From contig NZ_CH724156.1 in assembly GCF_000152625.1 (NCBI RefSeq), positions 2,906,602 through 2,970,601 on the forward strand: a stretch of DNA of 64,000 nucleotides, written 5' to 3'. Position 1 is the stretch's first letter. Every line of letters begins with the position of its first letter. A program made the position numbers and the translations under genes. Of this stretch, positions 17,426-26,740 are shown one piece after another. The DNA comes from Roseovarius nubinhibens ISM. GTDB lineage: Bacteria > Pseudomonadota > Alphaproteobacteria > Rhodobacterales > Rhodobacteraceae. The notes beneath the pieces were generated by a model that worked only from the letters and a program-made list of their open reading frames with translations, made no database searches and was not told the origin of the DNA.

Positions 17426-18591
17426 ATGTTCAACGCGGTGATGCAGTATGACCTTGGCGAGGATGTGAACGCGCTGCGCGAGATGGTGCACCGTTGGGCG
17501 CAGGATCGGGTTAAGCCCCTGGCGGCCGAGATCGACAGCAAGAATGTCTTTCCCAATGAACTCTGGCCCGAGATGGGGGAGCTTGGCCTTTTGGGCATCA
17601 CCGTGCCCGAGGAATATGGCGGCGCGGGCATGGGCTATCTCGCGCATGTGGTGGCGGTCGAGGAGCTGGCGCGCGCCAGTGCCTCTGTGTCGCTGAGCTA
17701 TGGGGCGCATTCGAACCTCTGTGTGAACCAGATCAAGCTCAACGGCAGCGACGAGCAAAAACAGAAATACCTGCCCGGTCTGGTCTCGGGGCAGCATGTC
17801 GGCGCGCTGGCCATGTCCGAGGCGGGCGCCGGGTCGGACGTGGTGTCGATGAAGCTGCGCGCCGAGCGCCGCAACGACCATTACCGCCTCAATGGCAACA
17901 AATACTGGATCACCAACGGGCCCGATGCCGACACGCTCGTCGTCTATGCCAAGACCGACCCGGAGGCGGGCAGCAAGGGCATCACCGCCTTTCTGATCGA
18001 AAAGAGCATGACCGGGTTTTCCACCAGCCCGCATTTCGACAAGCTCGGCATGCGCGGCAGCAACACGGCCGAGCTCATCTTTGACAATGTCGAAGTGCCG
18101 TTCGAGAACGTGCTCGGCGAAGAGGGGCGCGGGGTGCGCGTGCTCATGTCCGGGCTCGATTATGAACGGGTGGTTCTGGCGGGGATCGGGCTTGGCATCA
18201 TGGCGGCCTGTTTGGACGAGATCATGCCCTACCTGTCGGAGCGCAAGCAATTCGGCCAGCCGATCGGGAATTTTCAGCTCATGCAGGGCAAGATCGCCGA
18301 TATGTACACGGCGATGAACTCGGCCCGGGCCTATGTCTATGAGGTGGCCAAATCCTGTGACCGGGGTGCTGTCACCCGTCAGGACGCGGCGGCCTGCTGT
18401 CTCTCTATGCCAGCGAACAGGCGATGGTGCAGGCGCATCAGGCGGTGCAGGCGATGGGCGGCGCGGGCTTTCTCAATGATGCGCCGGTGGGCCGGATCTT
18501 CCGCGATGCCAAGCTCATGGAAATCGGCGCGGGCACCAGCGAGATCCGCCGTATGCTCATCGGGCGCGAGCTGATGGGAGCGATGGGGTGA
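17426..18591 (+). pseudogene. ivd: isovaleryl-CoA dehydrogenase, frameshifted near the 3' end
   Basis: This acyl-CoA dehydrogenase is the first enzyme of the leucine branch (isovaleryl-CoA to 3-methylcrotonyl-CoA). TTGGGAGG precedes ATG 17426. Motifs include [15 protein letters not shown] and [19 protein letters not shown], with the isovaleryl-type catalytic Glu247 in [12 protein letters not shown]. After DAAACC the frame is lost at CTCTCT (18401-18406). Reading with one CT removed restores [20 protein letters not shown] and [18 protein letters not shown], ending at 18591 with 387 residues, the normal length. As written, translation ends at 18574 with a scrambled tail. It may be a true lesion or a sequencing error. 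Confidence 0.85.
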
Positions 18592-18628
18592 GGGCGCCTG
18601 CCGCGCTGGCCCTGACGTGGTGACAAAG

Positions 18629-20188
18629 ATGCTGACAGCCAAACCCGATTACGACAGCCTCTATGCCGGGTTCCATTGGGCCCTGCCGGCGCAGATCAAC
18701 ATGGCGGCGCAGGTCTGTGACGACTGGGCCGCGCGGGCGCCCGAGCGGGTGGCGATCATCGACCTCACGCAGGGCCGTCGCGATGTGAGCTATGGCGAGC
18801 TGCAATCCATGGCCGATGCGCTGGCCCATGATCTCGTGGCGCGGGGCGTGCGGCGGGGTGACCGGGTCGGCGTGCTGCGCAGCCAGGAGGCCTGGACCGC
18901 TGCAGCGCATATCGCGATCTGGAAAATCGGCGCGATTTCAATCCCTTTGTTCAAGCTCTTCATGCGTGATGCGCTGCAGAGCCGGTTGCAGGATGCGGGC
19001 GCGCAATTCGTGGTGACCGATGCCGAGGGGGCCGGGATGCTCGATGGGCAGGTGCCGGTGTTTCCCGAAGAGATCACGCTCGGTGCCGCGCCCTTTACGG
19101 CGGTGGAAACCGGGCCCGAAGATCCGGCGGTGCTGATCTATACGTCGGGCACCACGGGCAGCCCCAAGGGGGCGCTGCATGGGCATCGGGTGCTCGCCGG
19201 TCATCTGCCGGGGGTGCAGATGTTTTGCGAGTTTCCGGGCGAGAGCGGCGAGGATGTGCTCTGGACCCCGGCGGATTGGGCCTGGATCGGCGGGCTCTTC
19301 GATGTGCTGATGCCGGGGCTGGCGCTCGGCGTGCCGGTGGTCGCCGCGCGCCTGCCCAAGTTCAGCCCCGAGGATTGCACGAATGTCGTGCGCCAAGCCG
19401 CTGTGACACATGCGTTTTTCCCGCCCACCGCGCTGCGCGTTCTCAAGGCCGCCGATACGCAGATCGACGGGTTCAAGGCCATCGGCAGCGGCGGCGAGCC
19501 GCTGGGTGCCGAGATGCTCGATTGGGGGCGGCGGGCCTTTGGCCTGACGATCAACGAATTCTATGGCCAGACCGAATGCAATCTGGTGGCCTCGTCCTGT
19601 GGCGCGCTCTTTGCGCCGCGCCCCGGCGCCATTGGCAAGCCGGTGCCGGGCCATGAGATCGCCGTGCTGGGCGAGGATGGCCGCCCCATCGAGGGTGAGG
19701 GCGATGTCGCGGTGCGGCGTGGTTCGGCGAGCATGATGCTCGGCTATTGGAACCGGCCCGAAGAGACGGCGGCGAAATTCACGGGCGACTGGATGCTGAC
19801 CGGGGACCGGGGCGTCTGGGAGGGCGATTACCTGCGCTTTGTCGGGCGCGAGGATGATGTGATCACCTCGTCGGGCTATCGTATCGGGCCGGCAGAAATC
19901 GAGGATTGCCTGCTCATGCATCCGGCGGTGGCGACCGTGGGCGTGGTGGGCAAGCCGGACGCGCTGCGCACCGAGATCGTCAAGGCCTATGTGGTGCCGC
20001 GCGCGGGCGTGAGCCCCTCTGATGACTTGGCGTCCGAGCTTCAATCATGGGTCAAGGAACGGCTCGCAAGATATTCATATCCAAGGGAAATCGGGTTTCT
20101 GGAAGCGCTGCCCATGACGGTGACGGGCAAGGTGATCCGCAAGGAACTCAAGGCGCGTGCTGCGCGCGAAACGGAGGGGGCCGCATGA
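18629..20188 (+). CDS. AMP-dependent acyl-CoA synthetase in leucine operon
   Basis: A ~519-residue ANL-superfamily adenylate-forming enzyme that activates a carboxylic acid to its CoA thioester. The phosphate loop [26 protein letters not shown], the LTGDRG motif with ribose-binding Asp, and the C-terminal catalytic Lys in [12 protein letters not shown] are all present. Its place between ivd and mccB suggests activation of isovalerate, or of acetoacetate released by HMG-CoA lyase (inference). The start is uncertain: GTG codons at 18617 and 18620 are alternatives to ATG 18629. The stop overlaps the mccB start (ATGA). Confidence 0.86.
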   Translation: MLTAKPDYDSLYAGFHWALPAQINMAAQVCDDWAARAPERVAIIDLTQGRRDVSYGELQSMADALAHDLVARGVRRGDRVGVLRSQEAWTAAAHIAIWKIGAISIPLFKLFMRDALQSRLQDAGAQFVVTDAEGAGMLDGQVPVFPEEITLGAAPFTAVETGPEDPAVLIYTSGTTGSPKGALHGHRVLAGHLPGVQMFCEFPGESGEDVLWTPADWAWIGGLFDVLMPGLALGVPVVAARLPKFSPEDCTNVVRQAAVTHAFFPPTALRVLKAADTQIDGFKAIGSGGEPLGAEMLDWGRRAFGLTINEFYGQTECNLVASSCGALFAPRPGAIGKPVPGHEIAVLGEDGRPIEGEGDVAVRRGSASMMLGYWNRPEETAAKFTGDWMLTGDRGVWEGDYLRFVGREDDVITSSGYRIGPAEIEDCLLMHPAVATVGVVGKPDALRTEIVKAYVVPRAGVSPSDDLASELQSWVKERLARYSYPREIGFLEALPMTVTGKVIRKELKARAARETEGAA

Positions 20189-21786
20189 AACTGCAAAGCC
20201 AGATACTGACCGGATCAGAGGATTTTGCCGCCAATCGCGCGGCCCATGAGGCGGCCTTGGCCGAGATCCGCGAGGCGGCGGACTGGGCCGCGGCGGGTGG
20301 CGGCGCGGGGGCGCGGGAACGTCACGTAGGGCGCGGCAAGATGCTGCCCCGGCGGCGGGTGGCCAATCTGCTCGACCCCGACAGCCCGTTTCTCGAGCTG
20401 GGCGCCACGGCGGCGCATGGCATGTATGACGGGGCCGCGCCCTGTGCCGGGGTGATCACCGGCATTGGCCGCGTGCAGGGGCGCGATTGCATGATCGTGT
20501 GCAATGACGCGACGGTGAAGGGCGGGACCTATTACCCGATGACCGTCAAGAAACACCTGCGCGCGCAGGAGATCGCCGAGGAATGCCATCTGCCCTGTAT
20601 CTACCTTGTGGACAGCGGCGGGGCGAACCTGCCCAATCAGGATGAGGTCTTCCCGGATCGCGACCATTTCGGCCGGATTTTCTACAATCAGGCGCGGATG
20701 TCGGCCAAAGGGATTGCCCAGATCGCGGTGGTCATGGGGTCCTGTACGGCGGGCGGGGCTTATGTGCCGGCGATGTCGGATGTGACCATCATTGTAAGGG
20801 ATCAGGGGACGATTTTCCTCGCCGGGCCGCCGCTGGTCAAGGCGGCGACGGGCGAGGTGGTAAGCGCCGAGGATCTCGGCGGCGGCGATGTGCATACGCG
20901 GCTCTCGGGTGTGGCGGATTACCTGGCCGAGGACGATGCCCATGCGCTGGCGCTGGCGCGGCGGGCGGTGGGATCGCTCGGCGGGGCGACGCTGGCCCCG
21001 GTGACCGGCGGCGGCGAAGAGCCGGCCTATGATCCGGAGGAAATCCTCGGCGTGGTGCCGGGCGATCTGCGCACGCCCTATGACATTCGCGAGGTCATCG
21101 CGCGGGTGGTCGATGGCTCGCGGCTCGACGAGTTCAAATCGCGCTTTGGCGAGACGCTCGTCACCGGGTTTGCCGAAGTTCAGGGCATGCCGGTCGGGAT
21201 CATCGCCAACAATGGCGTGCTGTTTTCCGAGGCGGCACAGAAGGGCGCGCATTTCGTCGAGCTCTGCAGCCAGCGCAAGATCCCCTTGGTTTTCCTGCAA
21301 AATATCACCGGCTTCATGGTCGGTCGAAAGTACGAGAACGAGGGCATCGCGCGTCATGGCGCCAAGATGGTGACCGCCGTGGCGACCACCAGCGTGCCCA
21401 AGATCACCATGCTGGTCGGCGGCTCTTTCGGGGCGGGCAACTATGGCATGTCGGGCCGGGCCTATCAGCCGCGGTTCCTGTGGACCTGGCCCAACAGCCG
21501 GATTTCGGTGATGGGTGGCGAGCAGGCGGCGGGGGTTCTGGCGACGGTGAAACGGGACGCGATCGAGCGCAAGGGCGGCAGCTGGTCGGCCGAGGAAGAG
21601 GCCGAATTCAAGCAGCCCACCATCGATATGTTCGAGCGTCAGAGCCATCCGCTCTATGCCAGTGCGCGGCTTTGGGATGATGGGATTGTCGACCCGCGCA
21701 AGACGCGGACGGTGCTCGGGCTGAGCCTGCGGGCGGCGCTCAACGCGCCGATCGAGGACACGAAATTCGGCGTCTTCCGGATGTGA
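20185..21786 (+). CDS. mccB: methylcrotonoyl-CoA carboxylase beta (carboxyltransferase) subunit
   Basis: A 533-residue biotin-dependent carboxyltransferase subunit. It has crotonase-like folds binding acyl-CoA ([35 protein letters not shown]) and carboxybiotin ([38 protein letters not shown]). The [11 protein letters not shown] region and the MCC-type length point to methylcrotonoyl- rather than propionyl-CoA. It works with MccA to carboxylate 3-methylcrotonyl-CoA. The ATG overlaps the preceding stop (ATGA). Confidence 0.94.
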   Translation: MKLQSQILTGSEDFAANRAAHEAALAEIREAADWAAAGGGAGARERHVGRGKMLPRRRVANLLDPDSPFLELGATAAHGMYDGAAPCAGVITGIGRVQGRDCMIVCNDATVKGGTYYPMTVKKHLRAQEIAEECHLPCIYLVDSGGANLPNQDEVFPDRDHFGRIFYNQARMSAKGIAQIAVVMGSCTAGGAYVPAMSDVTIIVRDQGTIFLAGPPLVKAATGEVVSAEDLGGGDVHTRLSGVADYLAEDDAHALALARRAVGSLGGATLAPVTGGGEEPAYDPEEILGVVPGDLRTPYDIREVIARVVDGSRLDEFKSRFGETLVTGFAEVQGMPVGIIANNGVLFSEAAQKGAHFVELCSQRKIPLVFLQNITGFMVGRKYENEGIARHGAKMVTAVATTSVPKITMLVGGSFGAGNYGMSGRAYQPRFLWTWPNSRISVMGGEQAAGVLATVKRDAIERKGGSWSAEEEAEFKQPTIDMFERQSHPLYASARLWDDGIVDPRKTRTVLGLSLRAALNAPIEDTKFGVFRM

Positions 21787-21906
21787 TCGGAGGCGGGGAG
21801 CGCGGCGCAATGGGGTCGAAATGCCGGGTCGGTAACACGTCGGTATTGCGTCGGCAAAGCGACAGTGGGGGTTTGGCCGGGTCCGGGGTCGGTTTAGACT
21901 GGGTGA

Positions 21907-22407
21907 ATGGTGGATGTGTTTGTACGGGCGATAGGGATCACGGGGCTGACCGTGGGCGGCTGGCTGCTGCTGGTGCGGCTGGGGCCGGAGAGTGTGGCCG
22001 ATCCGATGGCGGGCTGTGCGGTGAGCTATGTCTATGACGGCGACACCGTGGCGCTCGACTGTGGGGCGGAGGCGGAGATGACCGCGCGGCTCGTGGGGTT
22101 TGACACGCCGGAGACCAAGAGCCCGGGCTGTGCCGAGGAGCTGGCGCATGGGGCGCTGGCGACGGACCGGCTCAGGGCGCTGATCGGGCAGGGCGCGGTG
22201 CGCTATGAGCTGCGGGGCCGCGATAAATACGACCGGCTGCTGATCGCGCTGCAGGTGGCGGGCGAGGATGTGGGGGCGCGGCTGATCCGCGAGGGGCTGG
22301 CGGTGGCCTATGACGGGGGCGGGCGCATCGACTGGTGTGCGCGGCTCGGCGCAGAGGCCAGTGCAGAGGACGGGGCAGAGGACAGCCCAGAGGACGGGGC
22401 GGAATGA
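21907..22407 (+). CDS. thermonuclease (SNase)-like protein, membrane-anchored or exported
   Basis: A 166-residue protein with one N-terminal hydrophobic segment (residues ~5-25) and a staphylococcal-nuclease-like barrel: VSYVYDGDTVALDC, ARLVGFDTPETKSPGC and RDKYDRLLIAL. Asp of DGDT, Arg of RLVGFDTPE, and the RDKYDR Arg match the metal and catalytic positions of the family, so nuclease activity is plausible. The C-terminus is a degenerate A/E/D tail (AEDGAEDSPEDGAE) from a ~12-base repeat. Its position inside the methylcrotonoyl-CoA carboxylase operon has no obvious metabolic logic. Confidence 0.8.
   Translation: MVDVFVRAIGITGLTVGGWLLLVRLGPESVADPMAGCAVSYVYDGDTVALDCGAEAEMTARLVGFDTPETKSPGCAEELAHGALATDRLRALIGQGAVRYELRGRDKYDRLLIALQVAGEDVGARLIREGLAVAYDGGGRIDWCARLGAEASAEDGAEDSPEDGAE
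22351..22407 (+). repeat. degenerate 12-base coding repeat at 3' end of nuclease gene
   Basis: Units close to GCAGAGGACGGG occur about four times in succession up to the stop codon and encode the acidic AED tail. The repeat is short and degenerate; its length is probably variable between strains. Confidence 0.55.
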
Positions 22408-22477
22408 GCCGCCTGAGAGAGATGAGACTGAACGGCAAGTTGAAAGGGCGCGGCGCGCCCGGCAGAGAGGAAATGCC

Positions 22478-24427
22478 ATGTTTGACACGATCCTGATTGC
22501 CAACCGGGGCGAGATTGCCTGCCGGGTGATCGAAAGCGCACGGGCCATGGGGGTGCGGTCGGTCGCGGTCTATTCCGACGCGGACCGGGGCGCGAAACAT
22601 GTGGCGCTGGCGGATGCGGCGGTTCATATCGGCGGCTCGGCCCCGGCAGAGAGCTATCTGCGCGGCGCGCGTATCATCGAGGCGGCCAAGGCGAGCGGCG
22701 CGCAGGCGATCCATCCCGGCTATGGGTTTCTCAGCGAGAACCCCGATTTCGTCGAGGCGGTCGAGGCGGCGGGGCTGGTGTTCATCGGGCCTTCGGCCAA
22801 GGCGATCCGGGCGATGGGGCTCAAGGATGCGGCCAAGGCGCTCATGGAAGAGGCGGGGGTGCCAGTGGTGCCCGGCTATCACGGCGAAGAGCAAGACCCC
22901 GACTTTCTGGCCCAACAGGCGGCAGAGATCGGCTATCCGGTTCTGATCAAGGCCGTGGCCGGTGGTGGCGGCAAGGGGATGCGTCTGGTGGAGGAGCCGG
23001 GCGCGTTCGGGGAGGCGCTCAAGAGTGCGCAAGGTGAAGCCGCCACCGCCTTTGGCAATGAGGCGGTGCTCATCGAGAAATACATCCAGCAGCCGCGCCA
23101 TATCGAGGTGCAGGTCTTTGGCGATGGCGAGCGGGCCGTGCATCTCTTTGAGCGCGACTGTTCGCTGCAGCGGCGGCACCAGAAGGTGATCGAAGAGGCC
23201 CCGGCGCCCGACATGCCGGAAGCGGTGCGCGCGGCGATGGGCGCGGCGGCGGTGCGTGCGGCCGAGGCCATCGGTTACAAGGGCGCGGGCACGGTCGAGT
23301 TCATCGTCGACGGCTCGGACGGGCTGCGGGCCGATGGGTTCTGGTTCATGGAGATGAACACGCGGCTGCAGGTCGAACATCCGGTGACCGAGGCCATCAC
23401 CGGCGTCGATCTGGTGGAATGGCAGCTGCGGGTGGCGGCAGGCGAGCGCCTGCCCAAGGCGCAAGACGAGCTCAGCATCACCGGTCACGCCTTTGAGGCG
23501 CGGCTCTATGCCGAGGATGTGCCGAAAGGGTTTCTGCCCGCGACCGGCGTGCTGCGGCATCTGAAATTCCCCGAGGGCGCGCGGGCCGACAGTGGCGTGC
23601 GCTCGGGCGACGAGATCAGCCCGTGGTATGATCCGATGATTGCCAAGATCATCGTCCATGGCCCGACGCGGGACGTGGCGTTGCAGCGGCTGGCCGATGC
23701 GCTGGCGCGTTGTGAAGTGGCGGGGACGGTCACCAACCTGAGCTTTCTCGGGGCCTTGGCGCGGCACGAAGGCTTTGGCCGGGGCGAGGTCGATACCGGG
23801 CTGATCGCGCGGGATATAGACGCGCTCACCGCCATGCCAGCACCACGCCCGGCGCATTTTGCGCTGGCCGCCTTGGCGGCGCAGGATCTGCTTGGCGATG
23901 TGGCCGGGGACACCGGGTTCAGCCTCTGGGCGCCGCTCAACCGTCAGGTGGTGCTGCGCCGGGGCGAGGAGGAAGAGGAGCTTACCCTGCGGGCGCTTGG
24001 GCCGGATGCGCATGACGTGGTGATGGGCGAGGCGGTGATCGCGGCGCGGCGCATCGGCGGGCGCTGGATGCTCGATGGCGAGGTGGCGCCGCCGGTGGTG
24101 GTCACGGGCGATCTGGTCACGGTCTTTGCCGATTATGGCATCGGCTTTCATGTCATCGACCCGCTGGCGCGGGCCTCGGCGGCGGGAGGCGATGCGAGCG
24201 TCATCGAGGCGCCGATGCCGGGGCTGGTGAAGGCGATGTTCGCCACGCCCGGCGCAGAGGTCAAGGCGGGCGACAGGCTCGCCGTGCTCGAGGCGATGAA
24301 GATGGAACATTCTCTTCTGGCCGCGCGCGATGGCGTGGTGGCCGAGGTTCTGGCCAAGGAGGGCGCGCAGGTCGAGGCGGGCGCGCCTCTGGTCCGGCTT
24401 GCGGATGAGGAGGAGGCCGCGGCATGA
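22478..24427 (+). CDS. mccA: methylcrotonoyl-CoA carboxylase alpha (biotin) subunit
   Basis: A 649-residue biotin carboxylase plus biotin carrier subunit. It begins MFDTILIANRGEIACRVI, has the ATP-grasp glycine loop AVAGGGGKGMRLVEE, the EMNTRLQVEHPVTE motif of biotin carboxylases, and a C-terminal biotinyl domain with EAMKMEH whose Lys is biotinylated. It carboxylates biotin with bicarbonate and ATP for MccB. ATG 22478 has AGAGAGGAA upstream; the frame is open further back without homology. The stop overlaps the GST start (ATGA). Confidence 0.95.
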   Translation: MFDTILIANRGEIACRVIESARAMGVRSVAVYSDADRGAKHVALADAAVHIGGSAPAESYLRGARIIEAAKASGAQAIHPGYGFLSENPDFVEAVEAAGLVFIGPSAKAIRAMGLKDAAKALMEEAGVPVVPGYHGEEQDPDFLAQQAAEIGYPVLIKAVAGGGGKGMRLVEEPGAFGEALKSAQGEAATAFGNEAVLIEKYIQQPRHIEVQVFGDGERAVHLFERDCSLQRRHQKVIEEAPAPDMPEAVRAAMGAAAVRAAEAIGYKGAGTVEFIVDGSDGLRADGFWFMEMNTRLQVEHPVTEAITGVDLVEWQLRVAAGERLPKAQDELSITGHAFEARLYAEDVPKGFLPATGVLRHLKFPEGARADSGVRSGDEISPWYDPMIAKIIVHGPTRDVALQRLADALARCEVAGTVTNLSFLGALARHEGFGRGEVDTGLIARDIDALTAMPAPRPAHFALAALAAQDLLGDVAGDTGFSLWAPLNRQVVLRRGEEEEELTLRALGPDAHDVVMGEAVIAARRIGGRWMLDGEVAPPVVVTGDLVTVFADYGIGFHVIDPLARASAAGGDASVIEAPMPGLVKAMFATPGAEVKAGDRLAVLEAMKMEHSLLAARDGVVAEVLAKEGAQVEAGAPLVRLADEEEAAA

Positions 24428-25080
24428 TCCGGCTGCACCATGTGCCGCTTGGCCGGTCGTTTCGGGTGATGTGGCTGCTCGAAGAGCTCGGGCAGGAGTA
24501 TGAGGTGGCCTATTATTCGATCCGCGACGGGTCGATGCGCAGTCCGGAGTTTCTGGCGCTGTCGCCTGCGGGGCGGGTGCCGGCGCTCGAATGGGACGGC
24601 GAGGTTCTCTTTGAGAGCGCGGCCATCGTGCAGAGCCTCTGCGAGCGCCATCCCGAGGCGGCGCTGGCCCCTCTGCCGGGGGCGGCGTCGCGGGGGCGGT
24701 ATCTCGAGATGCTGTCCTATGCCGAGACGGTGGGCTGTCTGCTCGAGAACCTCAATCTCAACCGGGTGTTCCTGCGCGACCCGGCGCAGGCCTCGCCGGT
24801 GGTGATCAAACTGCTGACCGCGCGGCTTCGGGCGGCGCTTGGCGCGATGGAGGCGCGGTTGACGGGCGCGTATCTGCTGCCCGAGGGGTTTTCGGCGGCG
24901 GATATCATGTTCGCTTACAGCTTCGAGCTTGGCCGCTACTACGTGCATCTGGAGGAGTTCCCCGGGCTCATGGCCTATTGGGCGCGGCTGCAGGCGCGAC
25001 CGGCCTATCAGCGGGCCAAGGCGCGTGATGGCGAGCAGGATCTCTATGATCGGGACTTTTACCCGCTGCCGGAGGGGTGA
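24424..25080 (+). CDS. glutathione S-transferase family protein
   Basis: A 218-residue GST. The N-terminal thioredoxin-like domain includes LHHVPLGRSFRVMWLLEEL, the cis-Pro region GRVPALEWDG, and ESAAIVQSLCE, the glutathione-binding E-S pair. The C-terminal all-helical domain follows, with FSAADIMFAYSFEL. It is coupled to mccA by ATGA overlap and is followed directly by HMG-CoA lyase. The role in leucine degradation is unknown; it could detoxify reactive enoyl-CoA intermediates (speculative). Confidence 0.87.
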   Translation: MIRLHHVPLGRSFRVMWLLEELGQEYEVAYYSIRDGSMRSPEFLALSPAGRVPALEWDGEVLFESAAIVQSLCERHPEAALAPLPGAASRGRYLEMLSYAETVGCLLENLNLNRVFLRDPAQASPVVIKLLTARLRAALGAMEARLTGAYLLPEGFSAADIMFAYSFELGRYYVHLEEFPGLMAYWARLQARPAYQRAKARDGEQDLYDRDFYPLPEG

Positions 25081-25082
25081 GC

Positions 25083-25961
25083 ATGGGCGAATATGTGGAA
25101 ATCTTTGAGGTGGGGCCGCGCGACGGGCTGCAGAACGAGGCGCGGGATATTCCCGTGGCGGAGAAGATCGCGCTTGTCGATTGTCTGAGCGGGGCCGGGT
25201 TTCGGCGCATCGAGGTGGCGAGTTTCGTGAGCCCGAAATGGGTGCCGCAGATGGCCGGGTCGGCGGCGGTTCTGGCGGGCATCAGCCGTGTGCCGGGCGT
25301 GTCCTATGCGGCGCTCACCCCGAATATGCGGGGCTTTGAGGATGCGCTGGCGGCGCGGGCCGATGAGGTGGCGATTTTCGGCTCGGCCTCGGAAGGGTTC
25401 AGCCGCGCCAATATCAACGCGAGCATCGAGGAAAGCCTGGCGCGGTTTGCGCCGGTGGCCGAGGCGGCGCGGGCGGCGGGCATCCCCATGCGCGGCTATG
25501 TGAGCTGTGTCAGCGATTGCCCCTATGACGGGCCGGTGGCGCCCGAGGCGGTGGCCCGGGTGGCGGCGGCGCTGGCCGAGATGGGCTGTTACGAGGTGAG
25601 CCTTGGCGACACCATCGGGCAGGCCACGCCGGAACGGATCGACGCGATGCTGGCGGCGGTCTGCGAGGCGGTGCCGGCCCAGAAGCTCGCCGGGCATTAC
25701 CATGACACGGGGCGGCGGGCGCTCGACAATATCGAGGTGTCGCTGGCGCGCGGGCTGCGGGTGTTTGACGCGGCGGTGGGCGGTCTCGGCGGCTGTCCCT
25801 ATGCGCCGGGGGCTGCGGGCAATGTGGCGACCGAGGCGGTGGCCGAGCGGCTCGCGGCGCTGGGCTATGACACCGGGCTCGACCTTGGCATCGTGGCGCG
25901 TGCGGCGGATATGGCCCGCGCCATGCGACTTGAGACAGGAACGCGGGAGAGCGGCAAATGA
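25083..25961 (+). CDS. mvaB: hydroxymethylglutaryl-CoA lyase
   Basis: A 292-residue TIM-barrel lyase of the HMG-CoA lyase/DRE-metallolyase family. It splits HMG-CoA to acetyl-CoA and acetoacetate, the last step of leucine breakdown. The N-terminal EVGPRDGLQNEA carries catalytic Arg and metal Asp; HYHD holds metal His ligands; GGLGGCPYAPGAAGN has the catalytic Cys. The segment after HYHDT reads GRRALDN where YGQALAN is usual, an unusual variant. ATG 25083 is chosen because GGAGG ends seven bases upstream. The stop overlaps the next start (ATGA). Confidence 0.92.
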   Translation: MGEYVEIFEVGPRDGLQNEARDIPVAEKIALVDCLSGAGFRRIEVASFVSPKWVPQMAGSAAVLAGISRVPGVSYAALTPNMRGFEDALAARADEVAIFGSASEGFSRANINASIEESLARFAPVAEAARAAGIPMRGYVSCVSDCPYDGPVAPEAVARVAAALAEMGCYEVSLGDTIGQATPERIDAMLAAVCEAVPAQKLAGHYHDTGRRALDNIEVSLARGLRVFDAAVGGLGGCPYAPGAAGNVATEAVAERLAALGYDTGLDLGIVARAADMARAMRLETGTRESGK

Positions 25962-26740
25962 GTGACACGATCAGCATCGAGCATGACGCGCGGGGGGTGG
26001 CGACGCTCTGGCTCGACCGGGCGGAGAAGCATAACGCGATGTCGGCGCAGATGATCGCCGAGCTGCACCGCGCGGCGGAAAAGCTCGGGGCGGATGCCAG
26101 CGTGCGGGCGGTCATTCTGGCGGCGAAGGGCAAGACCTTTTGCGCGGGCGGCGATCTGGGCTGGATGCGCGAGCAGTTCGAGGCGGACCAAGCGACCCGG
26201 TCGCGCGAGGCGGCCAAGCTGGCGCATATGTTGCAGGCGCTCAACACTCTGCCCAAGCCTTTGATCGGGCGGGTGCAGGGCAATGCGCTGGGCGGTGGCG
26301 TCGGCATGGTGTCGGTCTGCGATGTGGTGATCGGCAGCGATCAGGTGGTGATGGCGCTGACCGAGACGCGTTTGGGCCTGATCCCTGCGACCATCGGCCC
26401 CTATGTGGCGGCGCGGATGGGTGAGGCCAAGGCGCGGCGCGTCTTCATGTCGGGGCGGCGCTTTGGCGCGGAGGAGGCGGTGGCGCTTAACCTTCTGTCG
26501 CGGGCGGTGCCGGAGGCCGAGCTTGACGCGGCGGTGGAGGAAGAGGTGCTGCCCTATCTCTCCTGCGCGCCCGGGGCGGTGGCCCGCGCCAAGGCGCAGC
26601 TGCGCGGGCTCGGGCCGAAGATCGACGAGGAAACCATCGCCGCGTCCATCGCGCAGCTCGCCGAATGCTGGGCGGGCGATGAGGCCCCGGAAGGCATCGG
26701 CGCGTTTTTCGACAAGCGCAAGCCGCGCTGGGCGGATTAA
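25958..26740 (+). CDS. liuC: methylglutaconyl-CoA hydratase (enoyl-CoA hydratase family)
   Basis: A 260-residue crotonase-fold protein. Oxyanion-hole elements are KTFCAGGDLGWM and GNALGGGVGMVSVCD, and the catalytic acid region is ALTETRLGLIPATIGPYV. GDLGWM is typical of the LiuC/AtuE-type methylglutaconyl- and isohexenylglutaconyl-CoA hydratases. Operon context after mccAB and HMG-CoA lyase indicates hydration of 3-methylglutaconyl-CoA to HMG-CoA. It ends the operon and overlaps by four bases the stop of a convergent gene. Confidence 0.9.
   Translation: MSDTISIEHDARGVATLWLDRAEKHNAMSAQMIAELHRAAEKLGADASVRAVILAAKGKTFCAGGDLGWMREQFEADQATRSREAAKLAHMLQALNTLPKPLIGRVQGNALGGGVGMVSVCDVVIGSDQVVMALTETRLGLIPATIGPYVAARMGEAKARRVFMSGRRFGAEEAVALNLLSRAVPEAELDAAVEEEVLPYLSCAPGAVARAKAQLRGLGPKIDEETIAASIAQLAECWAGDEAPEGIGAFFDKRKPRWAD

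Noticed and set aside
20215-24310. Very long minus-strand open frames opposite the mcc genes, and similar frames opposite nuoM/nuoN (45925-48882)
   Set aside because: They lie antisense to well-recognised conserved genes, have Arg/His/Pro-rich low-complexity composition, and arise from high GC at third codon positions.
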